A stretch of 64,000 nt of DNA from Streptomyces sp. HPF1205 (GTDB lineage: Bacteria > Actinomycetota > Actinomycetes > Streptomycetales > Streptomycetaceae). Made by a program: the position numbers and the translations under genes. Position 1 is the stretch's first letter, and every line of letters starts with the position of its first letter. This document shows positions 29,819 to 38,392 of the stretch, piece after piece. The stretch lies in contig NZ_JAINVH010000021.1 in NCBI RefSeq assembly GCF_020400825.1, positions 1 to 64,000 of the forward strand, read 5' to 3'. Under the pieces are notes generated by a model. That model saw only the letters and a list, made by a program, of their open reading frames with translations, searched no databases and was not told the DNA's origin.

Positions 29819-30289
29819 ATGCGGATACGAGACGCCATGAGCGCACCCCCGGTCAGCGTCCCGCCGGAAGCCACGCTGGAGACGGCGGCACGGCACATGG
29901 CCGGCGCCGGTGTGGGAGCGCTGCCCGTGGTGGACGACGATCGCGTGGTGGGCGTGGTCACCGACCGCGACCTGGCCGTACGCGGAATGGGCCGCGGGCT
30001 GCCGCCGCAGGAGTGGGTCGCGGCCGTCATGTCCGGCGACCCCGTCACCGTCGAGGCCGACCTCACGGTTCCCGAGGCGCTGATGGCCATGCGCTCGATC
30101 GACACGCGGCACCTGCCCGTCACCCAGGACGGGCGGCTGGTGGGCATGGTCTCCTTCGACGACCTGTTCTGCTACCTCGTCGTCCAGCTCGCCGAACTCG
30201 CCAGGGTCGTCAACGCGGCCCGCCACTACCCGCCGTCGGCCGGGGATCAGGAGGCGGAGCCGGGACGGCCCGCGGAGCCGACCGCCTGA
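29819..30289 (+). CDS. Two-CBS-domain protein
   Basis: A 156-residue protein made of two CBS motifs: MRIRDAMSAPPVSVPPEATL through GVVTDRDLAVRGM (1-57), and AAVMSGDPVTVEADLTVPEAL through GMVSFDDLF (about 67-121), then a short disordered tail. It resembles Rv2626c (HRP1), a DosR-regulated two-CBS protein, in size and build. It probably binds an adenine nucleotide as a dimer. It lies 73 bp after the ACP gene, with GGAAGGCAGGC before the ATG, and could be the last gene of that operon. Confidence 0.85.
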   Translation: MRIRDAMSAPPVSVPPEATLETAARHMAGAGVGALPVVDDDRVVGVVTDRDLAVRGMGRGLPPQEWVAAVMSGDPVTVEADLTVPEALMAMRSIDTRHLPVTQDGRLVGMVSFDDLFCYLVVQLAELARVVNAARHYPPSAGDQEAEPGRPAEPTA

Positions 30290-30331
30290 GGCGGAACGCA
30301 CGGCGCCCGGACCACCGGCCGGCCGCGAGGC

Positions 30332-31825
30332 TCATCGACCGCGGTACAGGCGGTCCAGGTCCACCAGGACCACGTCGCCCTGCTCCTCGGCGGCGCGCAG
30401 CCCGGGACTGAAGCCGGTTCCGCTGTAGCAGGCCGGGCGGGCGTGCGTGATGTCCTCCCCGCGCGTGGCGAGCAGGGTCAGCAGGTGCCGGATCCGTTCC
30501 AGGTGGTGCAGGTCCATGACCTCGTTCCAGCGGGCCACGCCCACCGACAGCAGCGGCGCCCTCCCGGGTTCCCCCTGACCCCGCACCACGACCTCGGCGT
30601 CCAGCGCGGCCCGCCGCCCGGGCCGGTCGAGGCAGCCGTGGGCCGCCGACGCCGGCGGCGCCCCGAAGGTCGCCGCGGAGGCGAACCGCGCCGCCCACTC
30701 CCGGCAGGCGAGGGCGAAGTGCGGCTCCATGACGGCCTGGTGGAACACGGTACGGGCCCTGCGCCAGACGTCCGCGGCCGTACCCTGCTCCAGCGCCGAG
30801 CGGTGCGGCCGGGTGACCGCGTGCTCGAAGGCCAGCAGCGGCTCGCCGATCTGCAGGCGGTGCACCTTCGGCCGGAACGCGTCGGGCCCGACCTCCAGCA
30901 GCTCCGACTCCCGCAGCGCCTCGACGCAGCGCGACAGGTCGCCCAGCGGGGTGTCGAGGTATTTCGCGACCGCGCCTTCCGTCGGGAATCCCAGGGCGAC
31001 GGCCCCCAGCACCGAATGGCACAGGTCGTGACCGTTGTGCCCCGCCTCGTCGTCCAGCAGGTGATCCGCCTCGTGGTACAGCGGCAGGCCGGGGTTCAGG
31101 GCGGTGCGGCACACCCAGGCGTCGAAGTCGCGCTCGTCACCCGGGGTGTCGTCCCCCACGTAGGCGCACCGGTACGCGGGGCTGCCGCCCACCACGGCGT
31201 GCACAAGCAGCGCCAGGCGGGGGTCGGCCGTGCCCCAGAACCGCGCGGCCTGCCGGAAGTCCAGCGGCCGCACCGTCAGATCCAGGTCGGCCAGGGCCCG
31301 CAGCGGCGAGGAGGCGCCGAACAGCCTGCTCATGATCGGACGGGGACTCCCGCACAGCAGCAGCCGGGTGCGGCTGCCGCCGTCCGTGCCGCGCGCGCGT
31401 ATCCGCTGGAAGGCGCGGTGGATGGCCGAGGGCAGCTCCGGGCTCTGCCGTACCAGGTGGGGGAACTCGTCGATCACCACGGGCAGCGGCCGCTGCCCGC
31501 CCAGCGCGAGCAGCGCGTCGACAGCGTCCTCCCAGCCGCGCCAGTGGGACGGCGGGCCGTCGCCGCTGTAGCGGGCGAACTCCTCCCCGAGCCGCCGCAG
31601 GGACTCGACCGGGGCGGCCTCCTGGGCGGCGAAGTAGAAGCCGCCGGTCTCGGCGGTGAGCTTCTGCAGCAGGTACGTCTTGCCCTGGCGGAGGCGGCCC
31701 GACACCACCCCGAGGCCGGGTTCCGGCCGTCTGTCGCCGGCGAACGCCGCCAGCGCGTCCCATTCCGCGTCCCGGTCGAACAGCGTTTCCGGCTTGGCGT
31801 ACTGAAGGGTGTCGGATCCAGGCAC
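30332..31825 (-). CDS. AAA-family ATPase, archaeal type with DUF234-like C-terminus
   Basis: A 497-residue protein. The N-terminal half is a STAND/AAA-like ATPase: ETLFDRDAEWDAL at the start, a P-loop GVVSGRLRQGKTYLL (39-53, form GxxxxGKT) and Walker B LPVVIDEFPHLVR (114-126). The RLLLCGSPRPIMSRLF sensor follows. The C-terminal half has a winged-helix-like region and then a DUF234/nuclease-like domain (GRRAALDAEVVVRG). Family members are widespread but of unknown role. The GTG start follows GGGAGTCACC. It runs the same way as Hsp20 and DUF1918 and converges with the CBS gene. Confidence 0.75.
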   Translation of the reverse strand: MPGSDTLQYAKPETLFDRDAEWDALAAFAGDRRPEPGLGVVSGRLRQGKTYLLQKLTAETGGFYFAAQEAAPVESLRRLGEEFARYSGDGPPSHWRGWEDAVDALLALGGQRPLPVVIDEFPHLVRQSPELPSAIHRAFQRIRARGTDGGSRTRLLLCGSPRPIMSRLFGASSPLRALADLDLTVRPLDFRQAARFWGTADPRLALLVHAVVGGSPAYRCAYVGDDTPGDERDFDAWVCRTALNPGLPLYHEADHLLDDEAGHNGHDLCHSVLGAVALGFPTEGAVAKYLDTPLGDLSRCVEALRESELLEVGPDAFRPKVHRLQIGEPLLAFEHAVTRPHRSALEQGTAADVWRRARTVFHQAVMEPHFALACREWAARFASAATFGAPPASAAHGCLDRPGRRAALDAEVVVRGQGEPGRAPLLSVGVARWNEVMDLHHLERIRHLLTLLATRGEDITHARPACYSGTGFSPGLRAAEEQGDVVLVDLDRLYRGR

Positions 31826-31959
31826 CGGTGACTCCCATCCTTGGCGGCCTCCCGTGCCGGTCGCGACCCGGGCGGTCGGCCGCCGGGCTCCACGCCGCCG
31901 GGGACGCCGGGGCTCCGCGTCCCCCGGTCCGCGCCCGCCGGGACGCGGGGCGGCCGGCG

Positions 31960-32373
31960 TCAGCCGCCCGCGCCGACGCGGATCTTGCGGGGTTCCTTCC
32001 CGGCCTCGGCCAGGGGCACCGTCACCGTGAGGATGCCCTTGTCGTAGGCGGCGGTGATGTCGTCCTCCCGGGCACCGGCCGGCAGTTGGACGGAGCGGGT
32101 GAAGGAGCCGTAGCGGAACTCCGAGTGGTGCTTCGTACGCTCCTCCTCCGAGCGCTCGGCGTGCACGGTCAGCACCCTGTCCTGCACGGTGATCTCCACG
32201 TCCTCCGCGGGGTCGAGGCCGGGCAGCTCGGCCCGCACCACGTACGCCCCCTCCTCGGTGGACTCCTCCACCCGGATCACGTGCTCACCGCCGGGCAGGT
32301 GGATCTCCCACGGAAAGTCCTCCAGCAGCTCCGGCAGCCACCGGGGACGCCTGCGCGTGACGTCGTTGGCCAT
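31960..32373 (-). CDS. Hsp20/alpha-crystallin small heat shock protein
   Basis: A 137-residue chaperone that holds unfolding proteins without ATP. The alpha-crystallin domain runs from about 30 (HVIRVEESTEEGAYVVRAELPG) to 125, with AAYDKGILTVTVPL, the consensus last strand, and the C-terminal RKIRV as the I-x-V anchor for oligomer assembly. The N-terminal WLPELLEDFPWE segment is family-like. GAGAGGTGAGC precedes the ATG. M. tuberculosis HspX (Rv2031c), the strongest DosR-induced protein, belongs to this family. Possibly co-transcribed with DUF1918 (gap 110 bp). Confidence 0.92.
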   Translation of the reverse strand: MANDVTRRRPRWLPELLEDFPWEIHLPGGEHVIRVEESTEEGAYVVRAELPGLDPAEDVEITVQDRVLTVHAERSEEERTKHHSEFRYGSFTRSVQLPAGAREDDITAAYDKGILTVTVPLAEAGKEPRKIRVGAGG

Positions 32374-32483
32374 GAGGGCTCACCTCTCTCCTCGTCTTCA
32401 CGCTCCTCCGCCGCGCACCGGCCCGCAATTCGGGGCACGGGAGTACGAGGCGCGGGGGCGACGGGACCACGCCGGACGGCGCC

Positions 32484-32702
32484 CTACGCGGAGGCGTGCC
32501 CGCGCGCGTCGCGCCCGTGGCCGGTCTCCAGGTGCGTCTCGGGGCCGGGGAAGAACACCGTCTCCCGGTCGTTCTCGATCCAGCGCACCACGTAAGGCGG
32601 CGTGCCGTCCGGATGCTCCAGCCGCATGATCCGACCCCGGCGGCGGGGTCCGTCCAGGTGACGCGACTCCACCACGATCCAGTCTCCGACGTGTGCGCGC
32701 AT
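32484..32702 (-). CDS. DUF1918 family small protein
   Basis: A 72-residue protein with the DUF1918 pattern: MRAHVGDWIVVESRHLDGPRRRG type start (here split MRAHVGDWIVVE and GPRRRGRIMRLEHPDG), PPYVVRWIENDRETVFFPGP and a short tail. The fold is a small beta-barrel. The mycobacterial relative Rv0569 is DosR-induced and may bind DNA. The ATG at 32702 is chosen because the family starts exactly there and GGAGGGAG precedes it. Divergent from the small gene at 32989. Confidence 0.9.
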   Translation of the reverse strand: MRAHVGDWIVVESRHLDGPRRRGRIMRLEHPDGTPPYVVRWIENDRETVFFPGPETHLETGHGRDARGHASA

Positions 32703-32988
32703 CGGCTTCTCCCTCCGACTGCCGCACGACGGCCGGGTGCTCGCCCTCCGCGACGACGCGGTCGCCGGGACGGCGCGCGACCGCCGGTGCCACTTCCCGA
32801 GGATACGCGCGTGCCCGAGCCCCCTGCCGGGTCCCGCCCGCCGCCGGGCGCCCTCCGCCGGGCCCCGGCCGCCGGACATGCGCGGGCACGCCGCAGGCGA
32901 TATGTGTGGAAAAGGCGCGTCCGCGCCTACCGCCGACGGCTACCGAGCCGCGTAGCGTCACTCCGTCACGCACCGCAAGGATCCGCAC

Positions 32989-33198
32989 ATGGCTGACAAC
33001 GACACCCCCGGACCCGCCGCCGTATCCGGTGTGGACACCCGGCTCAGCCGGCTCGAAGCACAGGTGGCGACGCTGGCCGAGGCCGTACGCGCGCTGGCCC
33101 GCGGGCTGGAGGCCGTCCCCTCGCAGGAGACGTCGCCGCAGGAGCCGGCGCGCGGCGCGCGCCTGGCCCACGAGATCCTGCTCGCCAAGGGCCTGTAG
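32989..33198 (+). CDS. Small hypothetical coiled-coil protein
   Basis: A 69-residue predicted protein. The middle (17-44) is a likely coiled coil, RLSRLEAQVATLAEAVRAL, and the end is RLAHEILLAKGL. Codon bias fits a real gene, and a modest ribosome site (GCAAGGATC) precedes the ATG. A TAGCGT -10-like hexamer lies at 32953. I recognise no family. It lies 106 bp before the stress protein gene at 33305. Confidence 0.55.
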   Translation: MADNDTPGPAAVSGVDTRLSRLEAQVATLAEAVRALARGLEAVPSQETSPQEPARGARLAHEILLAKGL

Positions 33199-33304
33199 CC
33201 CTGCCCGGCGGATCCCGCCCGTCCCGCGGCGCCGGGCACGAAGACCGGTGTCCGGTGGGCGCCACGAGGAGTTGCGGCGGTCCATCGACACCATGGAGCC
33301 GGCT

Positions 33305-34180
33305 ATGACGCGTGCGGAAGGACGCCCACCCATCGTCGTCGGCGTCGACCCCGACCCGGGCAGGCGCGCGGCACTGGCCTGGGCCGCCGACGAGGCGGAC
33401 CGGCGGCACCTGCCGCTGCTGCTGGTCCTGGCCATGGAGGTACCCCCCGGCTACCGCCCGGCCACCGGGCAGCCGGCCTGGGACCGGTGGCAGGAGGGCC
33501 TGCGCGCCGCGGGGAACCTCCTGCTGGAGGAGGCGGTGGCCTTCGTCGCGTCCCGACGCCCCGGGGCGCGGGTGTCCGCGGTGCTGGCCGAAGGGCATCC
33601 GGAGTGGGTCCTGCACGAGCGGGCGCGCGACGCCTCCCTGGTCGTGCTCGGCTCATGGCACCTGAGCGCCTTCCAGGAGCGGTTCACCTCGGCCGCCGTG
33701 GCCCTGCCGCTCATGGCCCACGCCCGCTGCCCCGTCGTCGTCGTCCCCGAACCGGAGCACGTCAGCGAGCGGCCCGCGTTCCTCGTGGTCGGCGTCGACG
33801 GCAGCGCGCACTCGGCGGCCGCCGTCGACTGGGCCTTCGAGGAGGCCGCGGTGCGCGGCGCGCGCCTGCGGGCCCTGTACGTGCGGCTGCCGCCGGTACC
33901 CGGCTGCGACGACGCCGCGGACTTCCGGGAGAGCCGGCGGCTGCTGTCCGAGGCGCTGGCCGGGCGCACCGCCGCGTATCCGGACGTGGACGTGCGCCAC
34001 GAGGTCGTGACGGGTCACCCGGTCGAGGTCCTCACCAAGGAGTCCGAGCACGCCCTCGGCCTGATCGTGGGGTCCCGCGGCCGCGGCGGCTTCCCCGGCA
34101 TGCTGCTGGGGTCCGTCAGCCAGGGCGCGGTCCTGCACGCCCGCTGCCCCGTCGTCACCGTCCCGCGCCCCTCGCCCTAG
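33305..34180 (+). CDS. Tandem universal stress protein
   Basis: A 291-residue protein of two UspA domains. Domain 1 (1-146) opens PIVVGVDPDPGRRAALAWA but its nucleotide loop is replaced by GSWHLSAFQERFTSAAV, so it should not bind ATP. Domain 2 opens LVVGVDGSAHSAAAVDWAF and has the full loop GSRGRGGFPGMLLGSV. This is the reverse of the 6160 protein, where domain 1 is intact. The ATG at 33305 has GGAG 8 nt upstream; an in-frame ATG at 33293 has none. Confidence 0.9.
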   Translation: MTRAEGRPPIVVGVDPDPGRRAALAWAADEADRRHLPLLLVLAMEVPPGYRPATGQPAWDRWQEGLRAAGNLLLEEAVAFVASRRPGARVSAVLAEGHPEWVLHERARDASLVVLGSWHLSAFQERFTSAAVALPLMAHARCPVVVVPEPEHVSERPAFLVVGVDGSAHSAAAVDWAFEEAAVRGARLRALYVRLPPVPGCDDAADFRESRRLLSEALAGRTAAYPDVDVRHEVVTGHPVEVLTKESEHALGLIVGSRGRGGFPGMLLGSVSQGAVLHARCPVVTVPRPSP

Positions 34181-34264
34181 ACGGGCCCGCCGTAACGCCC
34201 TCCAAGTGGCGCGCGGGCGGCGGCGAAGGGAGCCTGAGGGTGAGCGCGCAGGCGGGAGGCAACC

Positions 34265-35152
34265 GTGGGCAGCCTTGTCGTCGTCGGTACGGACGGTTCC
34301 GCGTCGAGTCTGGACGCCGTGGCGGCGGCGGCCGTCGAGGCCCGGCGGCGCCGCACGGGTCTGCGGGTGGTGCACGCCTTCACCTGGCCGGTGCTGCACT
34401 ACCCGGTCGGCGGGCCGCTGCCGCCCCTCTCCGACGCCGACATGCACGCCCTGACCGGTCCTCTGATGGCGCGTGCGGTGGACCGCGCCCGTACCGCCGC
34501 GCCGCACGTGGAGGTCTCGCGGGCCGTGGTGGCGGGCGACGCGCTGACCGTGCTGGCCGGGCAGTCCCGGGCCGCGCAACTGGTGGTCGTCGGGTCGCGG
34601 GGAACGGGTGCCTTCACCGGGCTGCTGGTGGGATCGACCGGGGTCGCCCTCGCGGCCCACGCCCGCTGCCCGGTGCTGGTGGTGCGGGGACGGCAGGACG
34701 GCACGGGACCGGTACTCCTGGGCGTCGACGGCTCCCCGGCCGCCCAGGACGCGGTCGCCTTCGCCTTCGACGAGGCGTCCCTGCGCGGGACCGGCCTCGT
34801 GGCGCTGCACGCGTGGACGACCTGGAACGTGCCGGTGCCCCAGCCGCCGGAGGATCCCGCGGCGCCCTACGCCTACGGGTCAGGGATGCTCGCGCAGGAC
34901 GAGGAGCGCCTGCTCGCCGAGGCGGTCGCCGGCTGCGCGGAGCGCTACCCGCATGTGCGGGTCGAGCGCCGGCCGCTGCGCGCCGCCACCCGGCCGGCGC
35001 TCATCGACGCGAGCCGCGACGCCCAGCTCCTCGTGGTCGGCGCCAGAGGACGCGGCGGGTTCGCCGGGCTGCTGCTGGGATCGGTGAGCCAGGCCGTCCT
35101 GCACCACGCGCACTGCCCCGTGGCCGTCGTCCGCGGCGCGGCCGGCGCCTGA
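34265..35152 (+). CDS. Tandem universal stress protein
   Basis: A 295-residue protein of two UspA domains, both with complete nucleotide loops: GSRGTGAFTGLLVGST in domain 1 and GARGRGGFAGLLLGSV in domain 2. Domain starts are LVVVGTDGSASSLDAV and VLLGVDGSPAAQDAV (near 152). GTG start with GCGGGAGGC 6 nt upstream. It follows another Usp gene by 84 bp in the same direction, and a strong hairpin (35157-35185) lies just after the stop. Confidence 0.92.
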   Translation: MGSLVVVGTDGSASSLDAVAAAAVEARRRRTGLRVVHAFTWPVLHYPVGGPLPPLSDADMHALTGPLMARAVDRARTAAPHVEVSRAVVAGDALTVLAGQSRAAQLVVVGSRGTGAFTGLLVGSTGVALAAHARCPVLVVRGRQDGTGPVLLGVDGSPAAQDAVAFAFDEASLRGTGLVALHAWTTWNVPVPQPPEDPAAPYAYGSGMLAQDEERLLAEAVAGCAERYPHVRVERRPLRAATRPALIDASRDAQLLVVGARGRGGFAGLLLGSVSQAVLHHAHCPVAVVRGAAGA

Positions 35153-35156
35153 CCCG

Positions 35157-35185
35157 GGCCCGGGAGCCGTCCCCGGACCCGGGCC
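35157..35185. terminator. Hairpin between convergent genes
   Basis: GGCCCGGG (35157-35164) pairs exactly with CCCGGGCC (35178-35185) across a 13-nt loop. It lies immediately after the stress protein stop (35152) and before the converging transporter stop at 35200, so it may serve both strands. No T tract. Confidence 0.65.
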
Positions 35186-35199
35186 AGGGCACGGGCGCG

Positions 35200-36852
35200 T
35201 CAGGGCGCGGTACGCGGGCGGCGGCGGGCGAGCAGGTACGCGCCCGCCGCCAGGGCGAGCGGCAGGACGCTGACCGTCGCCATGGTCAGCCGCAGGGCGT
35301 CGCTGAAGTCGAGGTCGAGACGCAGCCCGGAAGCCTGGCGGAGCAGGTTCGGGTCGTACCCGGCGGCGCCCGGACTGTGCGCCATGGCGCTGCGCTCGGC
35401 GTCCACGGCCTGCTGGGCCGTGGCGACCGACACCCCGCGGTCCCTGGCGTCGTCGAGCCACCGCCGCTGGAAGAAGAGGTTCAGCAGCAGGAGGTGGACC
35501 GAGGGCCCCAGCGCGTAGCCGGTCATCCCGACCGCGGGCTGCAGGGAGGCCACGGCGCCGGACCTGCCGGGCGGAGCGTGCGCCAGCACGGTCTCGGAGA
35601 CCGCGGTGGCCGTCACCAGTGATCCCAGGTTGAGCAGCCAGGTGGCCAGCACCAGGAGCCACAGCGCCATCGAGGGCTTCGCGGTGCACGCCATCAGCAC
35701 ACCGCTGGCGGCCATCACCAGCAGGCCCGTGATCATGACGGGCTCGGGCGTACGGGTGCCGACCAGCCGGCCGGCCAGGACGACCGCCCCCGCGACCGCC
35801 AGTGTCCCGGGCAGGTACAGGAGGCCGATCGCGCGCGGGGACAGCGACAGCACCACGCTGCCGAACTGCGCCAGCACGACGCTGAAGCCGGAGCACAGGA
35901 AGTTGAGCACCCATCCGGCCAGCAGCGCGACGGTGAAGGCGGCGCCGCGGAACAGCGCGAGGTCCACGGCGGGCTCCGGGGCGCGCCGCTCGCGCCGGAC
36001 GAACAAGGCGGCCGCCGCCGCGCAGACCACCAGCGGCAGCCAGGCCGCGGCCCGCCCGGCACCGTTCTGCAGATGGGCGACGCCGACCACGAGCGCGAGA
36101 AGGGTGACGCCGACCAGGCAGACGCCCGCCACGTCGAGCCGGTGACGGCTCCCGACCGGCGGCTCGCGCACGTACCGGGACGTCAGCGCGAGGGCGGTCA
36201 GCGACATGACCGGGGCCAGCAGCATCAGCCACCGCCAGCCGACCGTCTCAACCACCCACCCGCCGACGGTCGGGGTCACCCCGCACAGCACCATTTCCGC
36301 GGCCATGAAGACGCCGATCGCCAGCGGCCGCCTGCGCTCCGGCACGGACGCCTTCAGCAGCGCCAGGCTGACCCCGATCAGGACGGCCAGCGCCAGACCG
36401 TCGAGCAGGCGCGTCGCCAGCAGGAACCGGTATCCGGGGGAGAGGGCGGCGAGCAGGTTGACGACCGCGTTCGCCACGAGCCCGATCACCAGCAGCCGCT
36501 TGAGGCCGTAGGCGTCCGCGAGGCCGCCCACCGCGAGGACGGCGGCGGCCACGACCAGCGTGGACGCGCCGCTGAGCAGGCCGACGAGGTCGGGCGGCAC
36601 GTGCAGGGAGCGGGTGATGTCCGGCAGGTTCAAGCTGAGCACCAGCGGGTCGACCGTCGTGATCGCGAAGGCGATGGCGAGGCCCAGGACGACGGGAAGG
36701 AAGCGCTCCGGGGCGCGCCCCGCCGGCGCCGCGCCACCCCTCGTACGCCGTCCCGCCGGCCGCGGACCCCTCGGGCCGCGCCGTCCCGCCCGGCCGTCGC
36801 GACGGCGGGCGGCCGTCACCGCGCTCGTTCGGACACGCCGCGCGGCACGCAC
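35200..36852 (-). CDS. Major facilitator superfamily transporter (DHA2-like)
   Basis: A membrane transporter of up to 550 residues with about 12-14 hydrophobic segments. After an Arg/Gly-rich leader (1-48) the core begins FLPVVLGLAIAFAITTVDPLVL. The inter-helix motif A is GGLADAYGLKRLLVIGL (near 108-124), and motif C-like GVTPTVGGWVVETVGWRW follows near 190. The protein is probably a drug or metabolite proton antiporter. The start is uncertain: the GTG at 36852 has no good ribosome site, and the leader is of very biased composition. It runs co-directionally 61 bp after the hibernation factor gene. Confidence 0.8.
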   Translation of the reverse strand: MRAARRVRTSAVTAARRRDGRAGRRGPRGPRPAGRRTRGGAAPAGRAPERFLPVVLGLAIAFAITTVDPLVLSLNLPDITRSLHVPPDLVGLLSGASTLVVAAAVLAVGGLADAYGLKRLLVIGLVANAVVNLLAALSPGYRFLLATRLLDGLALAVLIGVSLALLKASVPERRRPLAIGVFMAAEMVLCGVTPTVGGWVVETVGWRWLMLLAPVMSLTALALTSRYVREPPVGSRHRLDVAGVCLVGVTLLALVVGVAHLQNGAGRAAAWLPLVVCAAAAALFVRRERRAPEPAVDLALFRGAAFTVALLAGWVLNFLCSGFSVVLAQFGSVVLSLSPRAIGLLYLPGTLAVAGAVVLAGRLVGTRTPEPVMITGLLVMAASGVLMACTAKPSMALWLLVLATWLLNLGSLVTATAVSETVLAHAPPGRSGAVASLQPAVGMTGYALGPSVHLLLLNLFFQRRWLDDARDRGVSVATAQQAVDAERSAMAHSPGAAGYDPNLLRQASGLRLDLDFSDALRLTMATVSVLPLALAAGAYLLARRRPRTAP

Positions 36853-36913
36853 CGGCCGCGGGGCGCCACCCCGGTGATCATGGTCGGTCCCTCCTCCTCA
36901 CGGGGCGCGGCCG

Positions 36914-37714
36914 TCAGTCGGCGGGGGTGATGAGGCCGTAGTGGCCGTCGTATCGGTGGTAGAGGACGTTCCCCCGTCCGGTGGTGTCCTCGGCGAAGAA
37001 GACGAACGGGTATCCGGTGAGGTCCAGCCGCCGTTTGGCCTGCGCCACGGTCATCCGGGGAGCGGGCAGGTCGCTGACCGTGATCGGTACGGCCGTGCCG
37101 CTCACGCTCTCCTCGCCCGGGTGCGTGCGGGCCAGGCGGTAGCCGGTCGGGCCGGACCGGTACAGCACGCTGTCCTCGCCGGTGTCCAGGTCGGTGAACA
37201 GGTGGAACCCGTAGTCCATCAGTTCCATCTCGAAGGCCGCCTCGTCGGGCGTCTCGCGGGCCAGGGAGAAGGACTTGTGCCGTACCACCCTGCGTTCCTC
37301 CGGCGGGCGCGGGAACCAGTCGGGACGCCGGGCGGGCTCGTCGCCGTGCCGCCACTCGTGCGGCCCCCCACCCGGTCCTCTCTCGCGGCGTGCCTCGTCG
37401 TGCTCCGCCAGGCTCTCCAGCCGCGCCGCGAGCCGGTCCCGGAGCACGTCGACCGCCTCCGTGACGGTGGCGGCGGCGACGTGCGCGCGGACCGGGCGGC
37501 CGTTGACGTCCAGATTGGCCTGGGCGATCACCGGCCGGTCCACCGCCGGATCGGCCTGGTGGGTCAGCCGCACACGGGCGAACAGCACCGGCTCGCGGGT
37601 CCGGTCGAACAACGCGCCCACCTTGTCGAGCGCGTAGTCCTCGGTGCCCGGCGGCATCTGCCCCCTGGTCCGCACCTCGATCTCAGGAGCCTGCTGTGGT
37701 GTCCGTCGCTTCAT
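36914..37714 (-). CDS. Ribosome hibernation factor (HPF/RaiA type) with duplicated C-terminal domain
   Basis: A 266-residue protein. The N-terminal S30AE-like domain (10-110: VEVRT-like strand, LFARVRLTHQADPAVDRPVIAQANLDVNG split across strands) binds the decoding region and stops translation in resting cells. Two copies of the C-terminal dimerisation domain follow: 142-197 (VVRHKSFSLARETPDEAAFEM, DSVLYRSGPTGYRLA) and 219-265 (MTVAQAKRRLDLTGYPFVFF, NVLYHRYDGHYGLITP). Ordinary long HPF has one. The mycobacterial dormancy protein Rv0079 belongs to this group and is DosR-controlled. A perfect AGGAGGGA lies 5 nt before the ATG. Probably co-transcribed with the upstream Usp gene. Confidence 0.88.
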   Translation of the reverse strand: MKRRTPQQAPEIEVRTRGQMPPGTEDYALDKVGALFDRTREPVLFARVRLTHQADPAVDRPVIAQANLDVNGRPVRAHVAAATVTEAVDVLRDRLAARLESLAEHDEARRERGPGGGPHEWRHGDEPARRPDWFPRPPEERRVVRHKSFSLARETPDEAAFEMELMDYGFHLFTDLDTGEDSVLYRSGPTGYRLARTHPGEESVSGTAVPITVSDLPAPRMTVAQAKRRLDLTGYPFVFFAEDTTGRGNVLYHRYDGHYGLITPAD

Positions 37715-37766
37715 GGCGTCCCTCCTGACCGCTGTTGCCCTTGGCTTCCCGCGGCGCGTACGGCAC

Positions 37767-37777
37767 GGGACGGTCCC
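37767..37777. promoter_or_regulatory. 11-bp palindrome GGGACGGTCCC
   Basis: A perfect dyad of GGGAC and GTCCC with a 1-bp centre, between the Usp stop and the hibernation factor start, 53 bp before the latter. The half-sites equal DevR half-sites, but the spacing (1 instead of 4) is wrong, so it may be a hairpin or another operator. Confidence 0.25.
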
Positions 37778-37780
37778 CGG

Positions 37781-38245
37781 TCACGTGACCTCGCCGGAGC
37801 CGCGGATGACGACGACGGGGCAGGGGGCGTGCTGCACGCAGTGCTGGCCGACCGAGCCCAGCAGGGCCTCGGCGAACCCGCCGTGGCCCCGGTTCCCCAC
37901 GACCAGCAGCCGCGCTCCCGCGGCGGCGTCGATCAGGACGCGGGCCGGGTGCCCCTGGACCGCGACGGGGCGCAGGTCGACCGGCCGCCCCGGACCGGGG
38001 CCGAGTGCCTCGTCGACGGCCCGGTCCAGGATCCGGCGCGCCTGCGTCTCGTAGTCGCCGGGGCCCGTGCCGGTCGGCGGGGCCAGCCCGTACCAGGAGG
38101 TCGGGAAGTCCCAGGCGATGACCGCCTCGACCACCGCCCTGGTCAGCTTCCCCTGGGCGACCGCCCAGCGCAGGGCCGCCTTGGACTGTCCGGAGCCGTC
38201 GACCCCCACCACGATCCGCGGGGCGGACGTCGCTTCCTCGCTCAT
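37781..38245 (-). CDS. Single-domain universal stress protein
   Basis: A 154-residue, one-domain UspA protein: RIVVGVDGSGQSKAALRWAV at the start and the complete nucleotide loop GNRGHGGFAEALLGSV near the end, followed by CVQHAPCPVVVI. It should form an ATP-binding dimer. The ATG at 38245 (or GTG at 38248) follows GCAGGTGGGT. It is the first gene of a probable leftward set with the hibernation factor and the transporter, and is divergent from the phosphofructokinase gene. Confidence 0.92.
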   Translation of the reverse strand: MSEEATSAPRIVVGVDGSGQSKAALRWAVAQGKLTRAVVEAVIAWDFPTSWYGLAPPTGTGPGDYETQARRILDRAVDEALGPGPGRPVDLRPVAVQGHPARVLIDAAAGARLLVVGNRGHGGFAEALLGSVGQHCVQHAPCPVVVIRGSGEVT

Positions 38246-38392
38246 CACCCACCTGCCCGGTCACGCTCGGCCCCCTCCTCCCACCATCGCCGCGGCGGCG
38301 CGGGGCCGCACCTCAGGGGAGGTCAGGAGGCCGTGCGCCGCGCGTCATATGGGTCCAAGCTGAAAGGGGATCCCATCCGAGGGAGAGCAGCC

